Shown: one piece after another, positions 1 through 5,712 of the stretch
Layout of the letters: each line of letters starts with the position of its first letter
Numbering within the stretch: position 1 is the first letter of the stretch
Origin: Actinomycetes bacterium
GTDB taxonomy: Bacteria; Actinomycetota; Humimicrobiia; Humimicrobiales; Humimicrobiaceae
NCBI GenBank assembly: GCA_030609215.1
Contig: JAUWCR010000060.1
Span: 1 to 7,412 of the forward strand
Reading direction: 5' to 3'
DNA length: 7,412 nt
Translations under genes and position numbers: made by a program
The notes under the pieces: model-generated
Database searches by the model: none
The model's input: only the letters and a program-made list of their open reading frames with translations
Told to the model about the DNA's origin: nothing

Positions 1-31
1 AAATTTTATTACTCAATCATTACATATTTTT

Positions 32-871
32 ATGCCAGACAATATTTCTAACATTAAAACTAACACAGATATAAATAAAACACGGGAGCATAATTTTCCT
101 ATCATCGCAAGAATAGCAATATACGATAATATGCGCAGCATACCGCAGACTATAGATCTAAGGTCAGACACTGTAGGTGACTTTATAAACAACACATCAC
201 AACAAATTTATAATCTTTCGCATAAGGCAGGAGGGGTAATCCCATTCACCATTATAAGGGAGGTTGTCGAAAACCTTATTCATGCAGATTTTAGTGAAGT
301 TACTATTACTATTATAGATAATGGAAACAATATTATTATATCTGACCAGGGCCCTGGAATAGAAAACAAGGATAAAGCTTTTTTACCAGGATATACTTCC
401 GCTACAACAAGCATGAAAAAATATATTAGAGGGGTTGGCTCAGGTCTTCCTATTGTCAAAGAAACTATCGTTTTCTCAGGAGGATCTGTTGATATTTCAG
501 ACAATATTAGAAAAGGTACAGTCGTTTCATTAAAAATAGAGGTTCCGCAAGGAAAAAATACAGATCTTGTAAATAAAGATAGTTCTACTCCAACAACAAT
601 AAGCATCAGCCAAGTTGATAATATTCTTGCCGAAGACTTTGAAAATTTAAAACTGTCTTTAAGACAAAATAAAATACTATTCCTGGTCCTTGAATTAGAA
701 GAAATAGGGCCGTCCAAGATAGCAAAAGAGTTGGGCTTCAGCCTTTCCACTTCATATAGAGAGTTAATATTCTTAGAAAAGAAAAAACTCTTAACCTTAA
801 CCAACACTGGAAAAAGAAAATTATCACCAAAAGGAAAAAAATACCTTGAATATTATTCCAATAATTTCTAA
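32..871 (+). CDS. GHKL-family ATP-binding protein with C-terminal winged helix-turn-helix, upstream of dnaA
   Basis: A 279-residue soluble protein. Residues 70-170 form a histidine-kinase-like (GHKL) ATPase fold. The N box is around REVVENLIHADF (76-87), the G1 box is DQGPGI (105-110), the G2 box is GVGSGLPIV (134-142) and the G3-like strand is KGTVVSL (161-167). There is no dimerisation/phospho-acceptor histidine helix, sensor domain or membrane segment, so it is not a standard sensor kinase. A polar linker (about 172-205) leads to a winged helix-turn-helix at about 208-274, with IGPSKIAKELGFS as the first helices and a basic wing and tail (TGKRKLSPKGKK). It probably binds DNA in an ATP-dependent way; the target is unknown. 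It ends 12 bases before dnaA, so the two are likely co-transcribed. Start uncertain: no Shine-Dalgarno precedes the ATG at 32 and the frame has no stop back to base 2, so the gene may begin outside the window. An anti-sigma-type kinase (SpoIIAB-like) is an alternative reading. Confidence 0.8.
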   Translation: MPDNISNIKTNTDINKTREHNFPIIARIAIYDNMRSIPQTIDLRSDTVGDFINNTSQQIYNLSHKAGGVIPFTIIREVVENLIHADFSEVTITIIDNGNNIIISDQGPGIENKDKAFLPGYTSATTSMKKYIRGVGSGLPIVKETIVFSGGSVDISDNIRKGTVVSLKIEVPQGKNTDLVNKDSSTPTTISISQVDNILAEDFENLKLSLRQNKILFLVLELEEIGPSKIAKELGFSLSTSYRELIFLEKKKLLTLTNTGKRKLSPKGKKYLEYYSNNF

Positions 872-883
872 GATTAACATATA

Positions 884-2236
884 ATGGCAGAATTAAATGA
901 AATCTGGGAAAAAACATTAGAAGACATCAGAATAAGTATTAATACTCCAACTTATAAAACTTGGTTTGTTCCAATAAAGCCTGTTTCCCTTGAAAACAAC
1001 TGTTTAAACATTTCGGTCAGCAGTTCTTTTGCAAAGGAGTGGCTGGGGTCAAGATACTTAAAAATAATTACCAATTCCGCTCAGAAAATAGTTAATCCAT
1101 CCTGTAAAATTAAAATATCTATAGATGAAAGCATTTCCAGTAAGGTTTTAGAGAATAGCAACCCTGCTAGTCTGCCAGCAGATTTAAAATCCACTAAAAG
1201 TGCACGACCTCTTGAATTTAACTTAAAATATACTTTTGATAACTTTGTTATTGGAAGCGGAAACAGATTCTCGCACGCAGCAGCACTTGCTGTCAGCGAA
1301 AACCCTGGAAATGTCTATAACCCTCTATTTATATACGGTGGAGTGGGATTGGGGAAGACCCATCTTTTACATGCTATTGGTCAATATGTATGGGTAATTC
1401 ATCCTAATTTATCTGTAAAATATGTATCAGCAGAAAAGTTTCTAAATGACTTCATAGATGCGCTACGCTTTAAAAATGTCCAGTCTTTTAAGAAAAGTTA
1501 TAGAAATATTGATGTTCTTCTAGTTGATGATATACAATTTTTAGAAGAAAAGGAAGCAAGCCAAGAAGAGTTCTTTCATACTTTTAATGCTCTCCATAAC
1601 ATTAATAAGCAAATCGTGCTTTCCAGCGATAGGCCTCCTAAAGGTATTGCAACAATTGAAGACAGGTTGAGGTCGCGGTTTGAATGGGGTCTAGTAACAG
1701 ATATACAGCCACCGGATTTAGAAACAAGAATTGCAATACTTAAAAAATACTGTGAAAGAGAAAAACTTTCTGTTTCTGATGACATACTTAGTTATGTGGC
1801 TGAGAAAATAACTTCAAATATAAGAGAACTCGAGGGTGCTCTTACAAGAGTCGTGGCTTTCTCTTCACTAACATCGTCAAAACCAGATCTGTCCCTGGTA
1901 AAAAGTGTTCTAAAGGATATTCTGCCTGAAGACAAAGACAATAAAATAAGCACACAAAAAATTATTAAAGAGGTTTCTAAATACTTTTCTATTCCAATAC
2001 ATACTATTATAAGTGAAAAAAGAAGCCATTTAATATCTCATGCCAGACATATTGGCATGTTCCTGTCCCGAGAGCTTACAAGCAGTTCTTTGCCCAAGAT
2101 TGGTAAATCATTTGGGAACAGAGATCACGCAACAGTAATTTACGCAATATCAAAAATATCTAACCTTATTTCAAAAGACAGCGAAGTATACAAACAAATT
2201 CAGGAAATCACTAGCAAAGTAAAGTCTTCTTCCTAA
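884..2236 (+). CDS. dnaA: Chromosomal replication initiator protein DnaA
   Basis: A complete 450-residue DnaA, of normal family length. It binds DnaA boxes at oriC, forms an ATP-dependent filament, opens the duplex and recruits the helicase. Domain I spans about 1-85 (IWEKTLEDI start, KTWF at 25-28) and a short linker, domain II, about 85-110. Domain III, the AAA+ core, has Walker A GGVGLGKTH (152-160), Walker B LLVDDIQ (212-218), sensor 1 SSD (247-249), the arginine-finger region RLRSRF (261-266, finger probably R265) and sensor 2 SNIRELEGAL (311-320, R314). Domain IV spans about 354-450 and has the DnaA signature around NRDHATVIYA (412-421). A416 stands where E. coli has T435. No Shine-Dalgarno is visible before the ATG; with the upstream stop only 12 bases away, translation may be coupled to the ATPase gene. 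No hairpin terminator follows. Confidence 0.98.
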   Translation: MAELNEIWEKTLEDIRISINTPTYKTWFVPIKPVSLENNCLNISVSSSFAKEWLGSRYLKIITNSAQKIVNPSCKIKISIDESISSKVLENSNPASLPADLKSTKSARPLEFNLKYTFDNFVIGSGNRFSHAAALAVSENPGNVYNPLFIYGGVGLGKTHLLHAIGQYVWVIHPNLSVKYVSAEKFLNDFIDALRFKNVQSFKKSYRNIDVLLVDDIQFLEEKEASQEEFFHTFNALHNINKQIVLSSDRPPKGIATIEDRLRSRFEWGLVTDIQPPDLETRIAILKKYCEREKLSVSDDILSYVAEKITSNIRELEGALTRVVAFSSLTSSKPDLSLVKSVLKDILPEDKDNKISTQKIIKEVSKYFSIPIHTIISEKRSHLISHARHIGMFLSRELTSSSLPKIGKSFGNRDHATVIYAISKISNLISKDSEVYKQIQEITSKVKSSS

Positions 2237-2330
2237 CCATTGCTTTTTTTACTGCTTTGACAACCGTATTTTATCCTAACAATAACACAGTTTATGCTCT
2301 GTTTAAAAAACTGTTAATTACTTGGTACAA

Positions 2331-2339
2331 TTATCCACA
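2331..2339 (+). promoter_or_regulatory. DnaA box, exact consensus TTATCCACA
   Basis: A 9/9 match to the bacterial DnaA-box consensus and the only perfect copy I found in the intergenic region. It is probably the high-affinity anchor for DnaA. A weaker candidate, TTATCCTAA (7/9), lies 60 bases to the left at 2271-2279 on the same strand. Confidence 0.85.
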
Positions 2340-2382
2340 TTTTCTCTGTTAACTTGTTTACAGTTTATCTTTTTTAAACTAT

Positions 2383-2391
2383 TGTTAATAA
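2383..2391 (-). promoter_or_regulatory. Variant DnaA-box-like site TTATTAACA
   Basis: Reads TGTTAATAA on the + strand. It matches the DnaA-box consensus at 7 of 9 positions; the two central C bases are replaced by T and A. The same nonamer recurs at 2475-2483 and 2548-2556, which argues for more than chance, though the region is AT-rich. Confidence 0.4.
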
Positions 2392-2474
2392 GCGCTGAAT
2401 ATTACACAGCTACTAACTGTTTTTTCAACACTGTTTTTTCTGTAAAATATAGTCTTACAGCTGTTTTTTTTATT

Positions 2475-2483
2475 TTATTAACA
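2475..2483 (+). promoter_or_regulatory. Variant DnaA-box-like site TTATTAACA
   Basis: Second copy of the same 7/9 variant nonamer, in direct orientation, at the left edge of the most AT-rich segment. It could be a low-affinity DnaA-ATP site feeding the filament into the unwinding element. Confidence 0.4.
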
Positions 2484-2502
2484 TTTTAAACAAACACTAT
2501 AA

Positions 2503-2530
2503 TTGATATTATGTATTTAAATTATATAAT
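2503..2530 (+). promoter_or_regulatory. Putative dnaN promoter
   Basis: TTGATA (2503-2508, 5/6 to the -35 consensus), a 16-base spacer and TATAAT (2525-2530, perfect -10). A second TATAAT lies at 2534-2539. The position, about 50 bases before the dnaN start, is right for a sigma-70-type promoter, but the AT-rich context makes chance matches easy. Confidence 0.5.
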
Positions 2531-2547
2531 TAATATAATAGAATAAT

Positions 2548-2556
2548 TGTTAATAA
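2548..2556 (-). promoter_or_regulatory. Variant DnaA-box-like site TTATTAACA next to dnaN
   Basis: Third copy of the nonamer (TGTTAATAA on the + strand), 15 bases before the dnaN ribosome binding site and just downstream of the putative dnaN -10 element. DnaA bound here could also affect dnaN transcription. This is inferred from position only. Confidence 0.35.
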
Positions 2557-2570
2557 TTATTTATATTGTT

Positions 2571-2577
2571 GAAAGGA
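2571..2577 (+). promoter_or_regulatory. Ribosome binding site that fixes the dnaN start
   Basis: GAAAGGA is followed by six bases and ATG at 2584. This favours 2584 over the in-frame TTG at 2566, which would add six residues not typical of DnaN and would put this Shine-Dalgarno inside the gene. Confidence 0.8.
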
Positions 2578-2583
2578 ATAGAT

Positions 2584-3693
2584 ATGAAGATTGAAACAAC
2601 AAGAGATACGTTACTAAATAAAATTTTACTTGTAAATAGAACCATCACGCCTAAAATCACAACCTACGTATTGAGTGGAATAATGTTAGAAGCAGACAAT
2701 AATCTAAACATACACAGCACTGATTTAGAAACCAGCATTAAAACATTTGTAAAAGCAAAGGTATTGGAAAAAGGAAAAGTGATCGTGCCTTCTAAAATAT
2801 TAGTTAGCGTACTAAAAAGTTTCCCAGAAGCAAAAATTAAACTGGAGCATTTGAGTGCCACAAATGAATTAACAATAACATGCCAGAAGGCAAAATTTAC
2901 ATTAAACACTCTCTCACTTGAAGAGTATCCACAGTTTCCAACAATAAAAAAACAGAACTTTTTTAAGATAGATTTAAAAGATTTTAGATATCTTATATCA
3001 AAAGTGCAAAAGGCAAGCTCTACCGACGAGAGTAGAATTATTTTAACAGGAGTGCTAATCGAGGTTAATAAAGGTAATATGAAGATGGTTGCAACAGACA
3101 GCTATAGACTTTCTATTGTTGAAAAAGAGATAAAATTTAAAGGAAAGCCTTTAAAAGTGGTTATTCCGGCAAGAGTGCTGGACAGTATATTAAAGAGCGA
3201 CTATTTAGAAGGGGAGATAGATATAAATATAGAGGAGAACCAGGTTAGTTTTGAATTAAATAGGGAGAAAGAACTAAAAACCACTATAGTAACCCGGTTG
3301 TTGTCTGGAAAGTTTCCTGATTACGAGAAGCTTATCCCTTCTGATTTTAAACATAGTATAATAGTTAACAGAGAAAAAATAATGGAAGTAATTAGGAGGG
3401 TTTCTTCTATAGAACAGGATAATATCCCGATAAAACTAGACATAGGAGAAGGAAAAATCAGTGTTTCAATGAATATAAGAGAGGTGGGAAGCGCGAGTGA
3501 AGATTTCAAGGTAGCGTATGCTGAAGAAAAGATACCAATAGCTTTTAACCCTGGTTTTTTGATTGATGGCATTGATATTATAGGTGGAAAAAACATTATA
3601 TTTTGTATTGTCGAACCATTAAAACCTATTCTAATAAAACCTGAAAAGGGCGACAGCCTTATTTATTTGCTTATGCCTATAAGAATATCTTAA
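2584..3693 (+). CDS. dnaN: DNA polymerase III beta subunit (sliding clamp)
   Basis: A 369-residue beta clamp, the normal length. It dimerises into a ring around DNA and tethers the replicative polymerase and other replication or repair factors. Starting at ATG 2584, the N-terminus MKIETTRDTLLNKI and VLSGIMLEA (29-37) follow the usual clamp pattern. Other family marks are LTGVLIEV (154-161), VATDSYRLSI (169-178, matching the common ATDGHRL segment), GKFPDYEKLIP (242-252), FNPGFLIDGI (321-330) and the C-terminal MPIRIS, equivalent to the usual MPMRL end that lines the partner-binding cleft. It has its own likely promoter in the origin gap and a good ribosome binding site. Its coding strand is markedly G-rich over C, unlike dnaA. 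The usual neighbours recF and gyrB do not follow. Confidence 0.97.
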   Translation: MKIETTRDTLLNKILLVNRTITPKITTYVLSGIMLEADNNLNIHSTDLETSIKTFVKAKVLEKGKVIVPSKILVSVLKSFPEAKIKLEHLSATNELTITCQKAKFTLNTLSLEEYPQFPTIKKQNFFKIDLKDFRYLISKVQKASSTDESRIILTGVLIEVNKGNMKMVATDSYRLSIVEKEIKFKGKPLKVVIPARVLDSILKSDYLEGEIDINIEENQVSFELNREKELKTTIVTRLLSGKFPDYEKLIPSDFKHSIIVNREKIMEVIRRVSSIEQDNIPIKLDIGEGKISVSMNIREVGSASEDFKVAYAEEKIPIAFNPGFLIDGIDIIGGKNIIFCIVEPLKPILIKPEKGDSLIYLLMPIRIS

Positions 3694-3732
3694 GAGGCAG
3701 TAAGAACAACAAACTATAAATTTTACTAGGAC

Positions 3733-4644
3733 ATGGCTAAAAATAATCAAAATAATATATGTATTATAGGTGCGGGGAGGGTTGGAACAACTATTGCGTA
3801 TGTTTTGGCAAACAAGAAGCTACCCGATTTGAAAATCCGCTCAGTTTCATCAAGGTCCAATAAATCAATTGAAAGGGCAAAGAAAATCCTTGGTGATTTA
3901 GGGGAAGATATATATTTTACGCTGGACAACATAAGCGCTATAAAAAACTGCAACTGTATTTTAATCTGTACACCGGACGATGTTATTGCAAAAGTCAGTA
4001 ATCAGATTTCTGATAAAGTTAGTGAGAATTTAAACTGTATGGTTGTAATGCATCTTAGCGGATCAAAATCTTTAAAAGTGCTGGAAAGTGTGGAAAAGAA
4101 AGGTATTTTTACTGCATCCATACACCCGCTGAAGTCTTTTGCATCTATAGAAAGTGCTATAAAAACAATTAAAGGAACTGTTTTTGGAGTAACTTATTCA
4201 AATAACCCGGCAAAAGAAAGAGCTGTTTACATTGTAAGAAAATTGGATGGAGCAGTAGTTGATGTTGATGACAATAAAAAACCTCTTTATCATGCTGCAG
4301 CATGCGTAGCCTCAAACTATCTTGTAAGCCTAATAAACTATGCAGTTATGGTGCATAAAGGAATAGGAATAAAACCTGACGACTCTCTTAAAGGCTTGCT
4401 AAGTCTTATTAAAGGGACAATTGATAATATAGAAAAGATGGGAACGAAAAAATCTTTAACTGGACCAATTGCAAGAGGAGACATCGGCACCATAAGAGAG
4501 CATTTAGACAATTTTAATAAATATCTTAAAGAGAACGAATACTTATATAAAATAATGGGTATAGAAACTGCACAAATTGCTTACGAAAATAAATGGATAA
4601 ACAGAAAAAAATTTGATGATTTAGTAAAGTTGTTGAAAGGCTGA
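3733..4644 (+). CDS. Rossmann-fold and DUF2520 domain oxidoreductase, candidate ketopantoate reductase
   Basis: A 303-residue, probably NAD(P)-dependent dehydrogenase. The N-terminal Rossmann domain (about 7-155) starts with GAGRVG (13-18), and SSRSNKS (39-45) is a plausible cofactor phosphate-binding loop. HLSGS (107-111) and SIHPLKSF (129-136) mark the domain end. The C-terminal helical DUF2520 part has KPLYHAAACVASNYL (183-197) and TGPIARGD (243-250); K183 and H187 are plausible active-site residues by analogy with 6-phosphogluconate-dehydrogenase-like enzymes. DUF2520 genes often sit beside panC, and here panC and panD follow. This makes reduction of ketopantoate to pantoate (the PanE step) a reasonable inference; I recall that the alternative reductase PanG of Francisella is of this general kind but cannot verify it. 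An in-frame TAG just upstream leaves ATG 3733 as the only good start. AGGA (3728-3731) is too close to be an ordinary ribosome binding site. Confidence 0.85.
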   Translation: MAKNNQNNICIIGAGRVGTTIAYVLANKKLPDLKIRSVSSRSNKSIERAKKILGDLGEDIYFTLDNISAIKNCNCILICTPDDVIAKVSNQISDKVSENLNCMVVMHLSGSKSLKVLESVEKKGIFTASIHPLKSFASIESAIKTIKGTVFGVTYSNNPAKERAVYIVRKLDGAVVDVDDNKKPLYHAAACVASNYLVSLINYAVMVHKGIGIKPDDSLKGLLSLIKGTIDNIEKMGTKKSLTGPIARGDIGTIREHLDNFNKYLKENEYLYKIMGIETAQIAYENKWINRKKFDDLVKLLKG

Positions 4645-4670
4645 CAGTATTTTATTACAATCTTGAATTC

Positions 4671-4699
4671 TTGATATGACAACTTACACAAGCTATATA
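4671..4699 (+). promoter_or_regulatory. Putative panC promoter giving a very short leader
   Basis: TTGATA (4671-4676), a 17-base spacer and TATATA (4694-4699) form a good sigma-70-type match in the 68-base gap before panC. The expected transcript start, about 7 bases past the -10, falls near 4706, only some 7 bases before the panC ATG. This fits the absence of a Shine-Dalgarno and suggests a nearly leaderless mRNA. Confidence 0.5.
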
Positions 4700-4712
4700 G
4701 ACTATTTAACTT

Positions 4713-5573
4713 ATGAAAGTAGTAAAAAAATTAAATGAAATGAGCAAAATTTCAAGCTCTTTAATTACAAAAGGGTTTGTGTTGGGGCTTGTTCCTACAA
4801 TGGGAGATCTTCATGAGGGGCATTTAAGTTTAGTAAGATTGGCTAAATCCCAGTGTCAGAAATTAATTATGAGTATTTTTGTAAACCCTACACAATTTGG
4901 GCCAAGGGAGGATTTTAAAAAGTACCCAAGGGATTTTGAGGGAGACTACAGCAAAGCTATAAAAGAAGGAGTAGATTATATTTTTTTACCTACAGATGAG
5001 GAAATGTATGGAACTGATTACAAGACTTTTGTTGAAGTCAGCAAACTTGGCAGCATAATGTGCGGAAGGTCAAGACCGGGCCATTTTAAGGGTGTATGCA
5101 CGGTAGTTTTAAAATTATTTAATATAATAAAACCCAATAGAGCATATTTTGGCCAAAAGGATTACCAACAGGTTGTTATAATTAAAAAAATGGTAGAAGA
5201 TTTAAATCTTTCGGTGGATATTGTAAGCTGTCCTACCATTCGAGAGAAAGATGGACTTGCTCTAAGTTCGCGGAATAAGTATCTATCTACCGAAGAGCGG
5301 AAGAGCGCAGCAGAATTATACAGGCAGCTAAATTTGGCAGCTGAAATGATAGGCGGGGGTGAGAGAGATTTAGGTAAAATAGAAAAAATTATTACCGGGA
5401 ACTTAAAAAAGGTAAAGCACATAAAAAAAGTTGACTATTTTAATTTAAGAGATAATGTTTCTTTAAAAGAACTGAAGCACGCTGGAGTCTCTGGGCAGAA
5501 AATTCTTGCAGCAACGGCAGTGTGGGTTGGAGGAACCCGTCTGATTGATAATATAATAATAAAAATAGAGTGA
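4713..5573 (+). CDS. panC: Pantothenate synthetase (pantoate--beta-alanine ligase)
   Basis: A 286-residue cytosolic enzyme of normal length. It condenses pantoate and beta-alanine with ATP through a pantoyl-adenylate, the last step of vitamin B5 synthesis. Motifs in order are VPTMG (27-31) with HEGH (34-37), the HIGH-type nucleotide-binding signature; FVNPTQF (56-62); CGRSRPGHFKGV (117-128); FGQKDYQQ (146-153), which contacts pantoate; and CPTIREKDGLALSSRN (173-188), whose SSRN is the KMSKS-like loop. The residue after VPTMG is D32, where most family members have alanine. There is no Shine-Dalgarno before the ATG; the nearby promoter match suggests a near-leaderless message. It works with PanD downstream, which supplies beta-alanine; PanB is not in the window. 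Confidence 0.97.
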   Translation: MKVVKKLNEMSKISSSLITKGFVLGLVPTMGDLHEGHLSLVRLAKSQCQKLIMSIFVNPTQFGPREDFKKYPRDFEGDYSKAIKEGVDYIFLPTDEEMYGTDYKTFVEVSKLGSIMCGRSRPGHFKGVCTVVLKLFNIIKPNRAYFGQKDYQQVVIIKKMVEDLNLSVDIVSCPTIREKDGLALSSRNKYLSTEERKSAAELYRQLNLAAEMIGGGERDLGKIEKIITGNLKKVKHIKKVDYFNLRDNVSLKELKHAGVSGQKILAATAVWVGGTRLIDNIIIKIE

Positions 5574-5712
5574 TAGGTACAAAAGGATTCTAAATTTACC
5601 AGAAGCAGCCGAGTATGAGCGGCAGTAGTTAAGAAATTAATTTTGTAAAATAACTACAATAAGGTTAAATAGGCAATTTATAAAAAATTAATAACGAGGG
5701 GTGGCAGACTAA
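5574..5712 (+). other. panC-panD spacer with a weak hairpin
   Basis: A 139-base gap inside an otherwise tight cluster. It holds a short imperfect hairpin (GCCG at 5608-5611 with CGGC at 5620-5623, extended by one C-G pair past an A-A mismatch) and the 10-base palindrome AAATTAATTT (5634-5643). No T-run follows the hairpin, so it is not a convincing terminator. TACAAT at 5655-5660 could be a -10 element but has no matching -35. No reading frame of note. Confidence 0.35.
5696..5703 (+). promoter_or_regulatory. Ribosome binding site of panD
   Basis: GAGGGGTG is followed by nine bases and the GTG start at 5713. An in-frame TAA ends directly before the GTG (5710-5712), so no earlier start in this frame is possible. 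This settles GTG as the initiation codon. Confidence 0.75.

Larger units (their letters stand above)
2299..2470 (+). repeat. Six-copy CTGTT repeat family within the origin
   Basis: CTGTT followed by A/T-rich bases occurs six times on the + strand, starting at 2299 (CTGTTTAAAA), 2311 (CTGTTAATTA), 2346 (CTGTTAACTT), 2417 (CTGTTTTTTC), 2431 (CTGTTTTTTC) and 2461 (CTGTTTTTTT). The copies at 2417 and 2431 are identical over 10 bases and 14 bases apart. A further CTGT sits at 2440, and the inverse ACAG occurs at 2287, 2360, 2406 and 2457. The last of these forms the palindrome ACAGCTGT (2457-2464). In so AT-rich a stretch this density is well above a rough chance expectation of about one. A protein-binding array is likely; the binding protein is unknown. 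Confidence 0.6.
2462..2570. other. Candidate DNA unwinding element
   Basis: About 110 bases with roughly 11 G or C by hand count (near 10%), the most AT-rich stretch seen in the window. It directly follows the CTGTT repeats and variant DnaA boxes. Position and composition fit the duplex-unwinding element of oriC. The same segment also holds the likely dnaN promoter. Confidence 0.6.
2237..2583. other. oriC: Putative replication origin (oriC), dnaA-dnaN intergenic region
   Basis: About 347 bases with no credible gene, between dnaA and dnaN, the commonest oriC position in bacteria. It holds one perfect DnaA box, several weaker boxes, a set of CTGTT repeats and an extremely AT-rich right end next to dnaN. 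The + strand shifts from balanced or slightly C-rich on the left to strongly G-rich on the right of this gap, as expected where two replichores diverge. The space upstream of dnaA is occupied by a gene, so a second origin half there, as in Bacillus, is unlikely unless it lies beyond the ATPase gene. The assignment is an inference from position, motifs and skew. Confidence 0.85.

Noticed and set aside
280..807. 175-residue open frame on the - strand
   Set aside because: It lies antisense to the ATPase motifs, has no recognisable domain and no ribosome binding site support. It is a by-product of the coding frame on the + strand.
2241..2250. Run of seven T after dnaA as an intrinsic terminator
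   Set aside because: No GC-rich hairpin precedes it.
2362..2380. Inverted repeat AGTTTA/TAAACT with a T-rich loop in the origin
   Set aside because: A 6-base A/T-rich stem is expected by chance in this composition, and no role can be argued.
2566..2583. TTG at 2566 as the dnaN start
   Set aside because: It would place the GAAAGGA ribosome binding site inside the gene and add six residues not seen in clamps. ATG 2584 fits better.
3321..3596. 91-residue hydrophobic open frame on the - strand inside dnaN
   Set aside because: It is antisense to conserved clamp sequence. The hydrophobic look comes from complementing A/G-rich lysine and glutamate codons.
5162..5422. 86-residue open frame on the - strand inside panC
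   Set aside because: It is a shadow of conserved PanC motifs, with no independent evidence.
5605..5626. Hairpin after panC as an intrinsic terminator
   Set aside because: The stem is four pairs plus a mismatch and no T-run follows.
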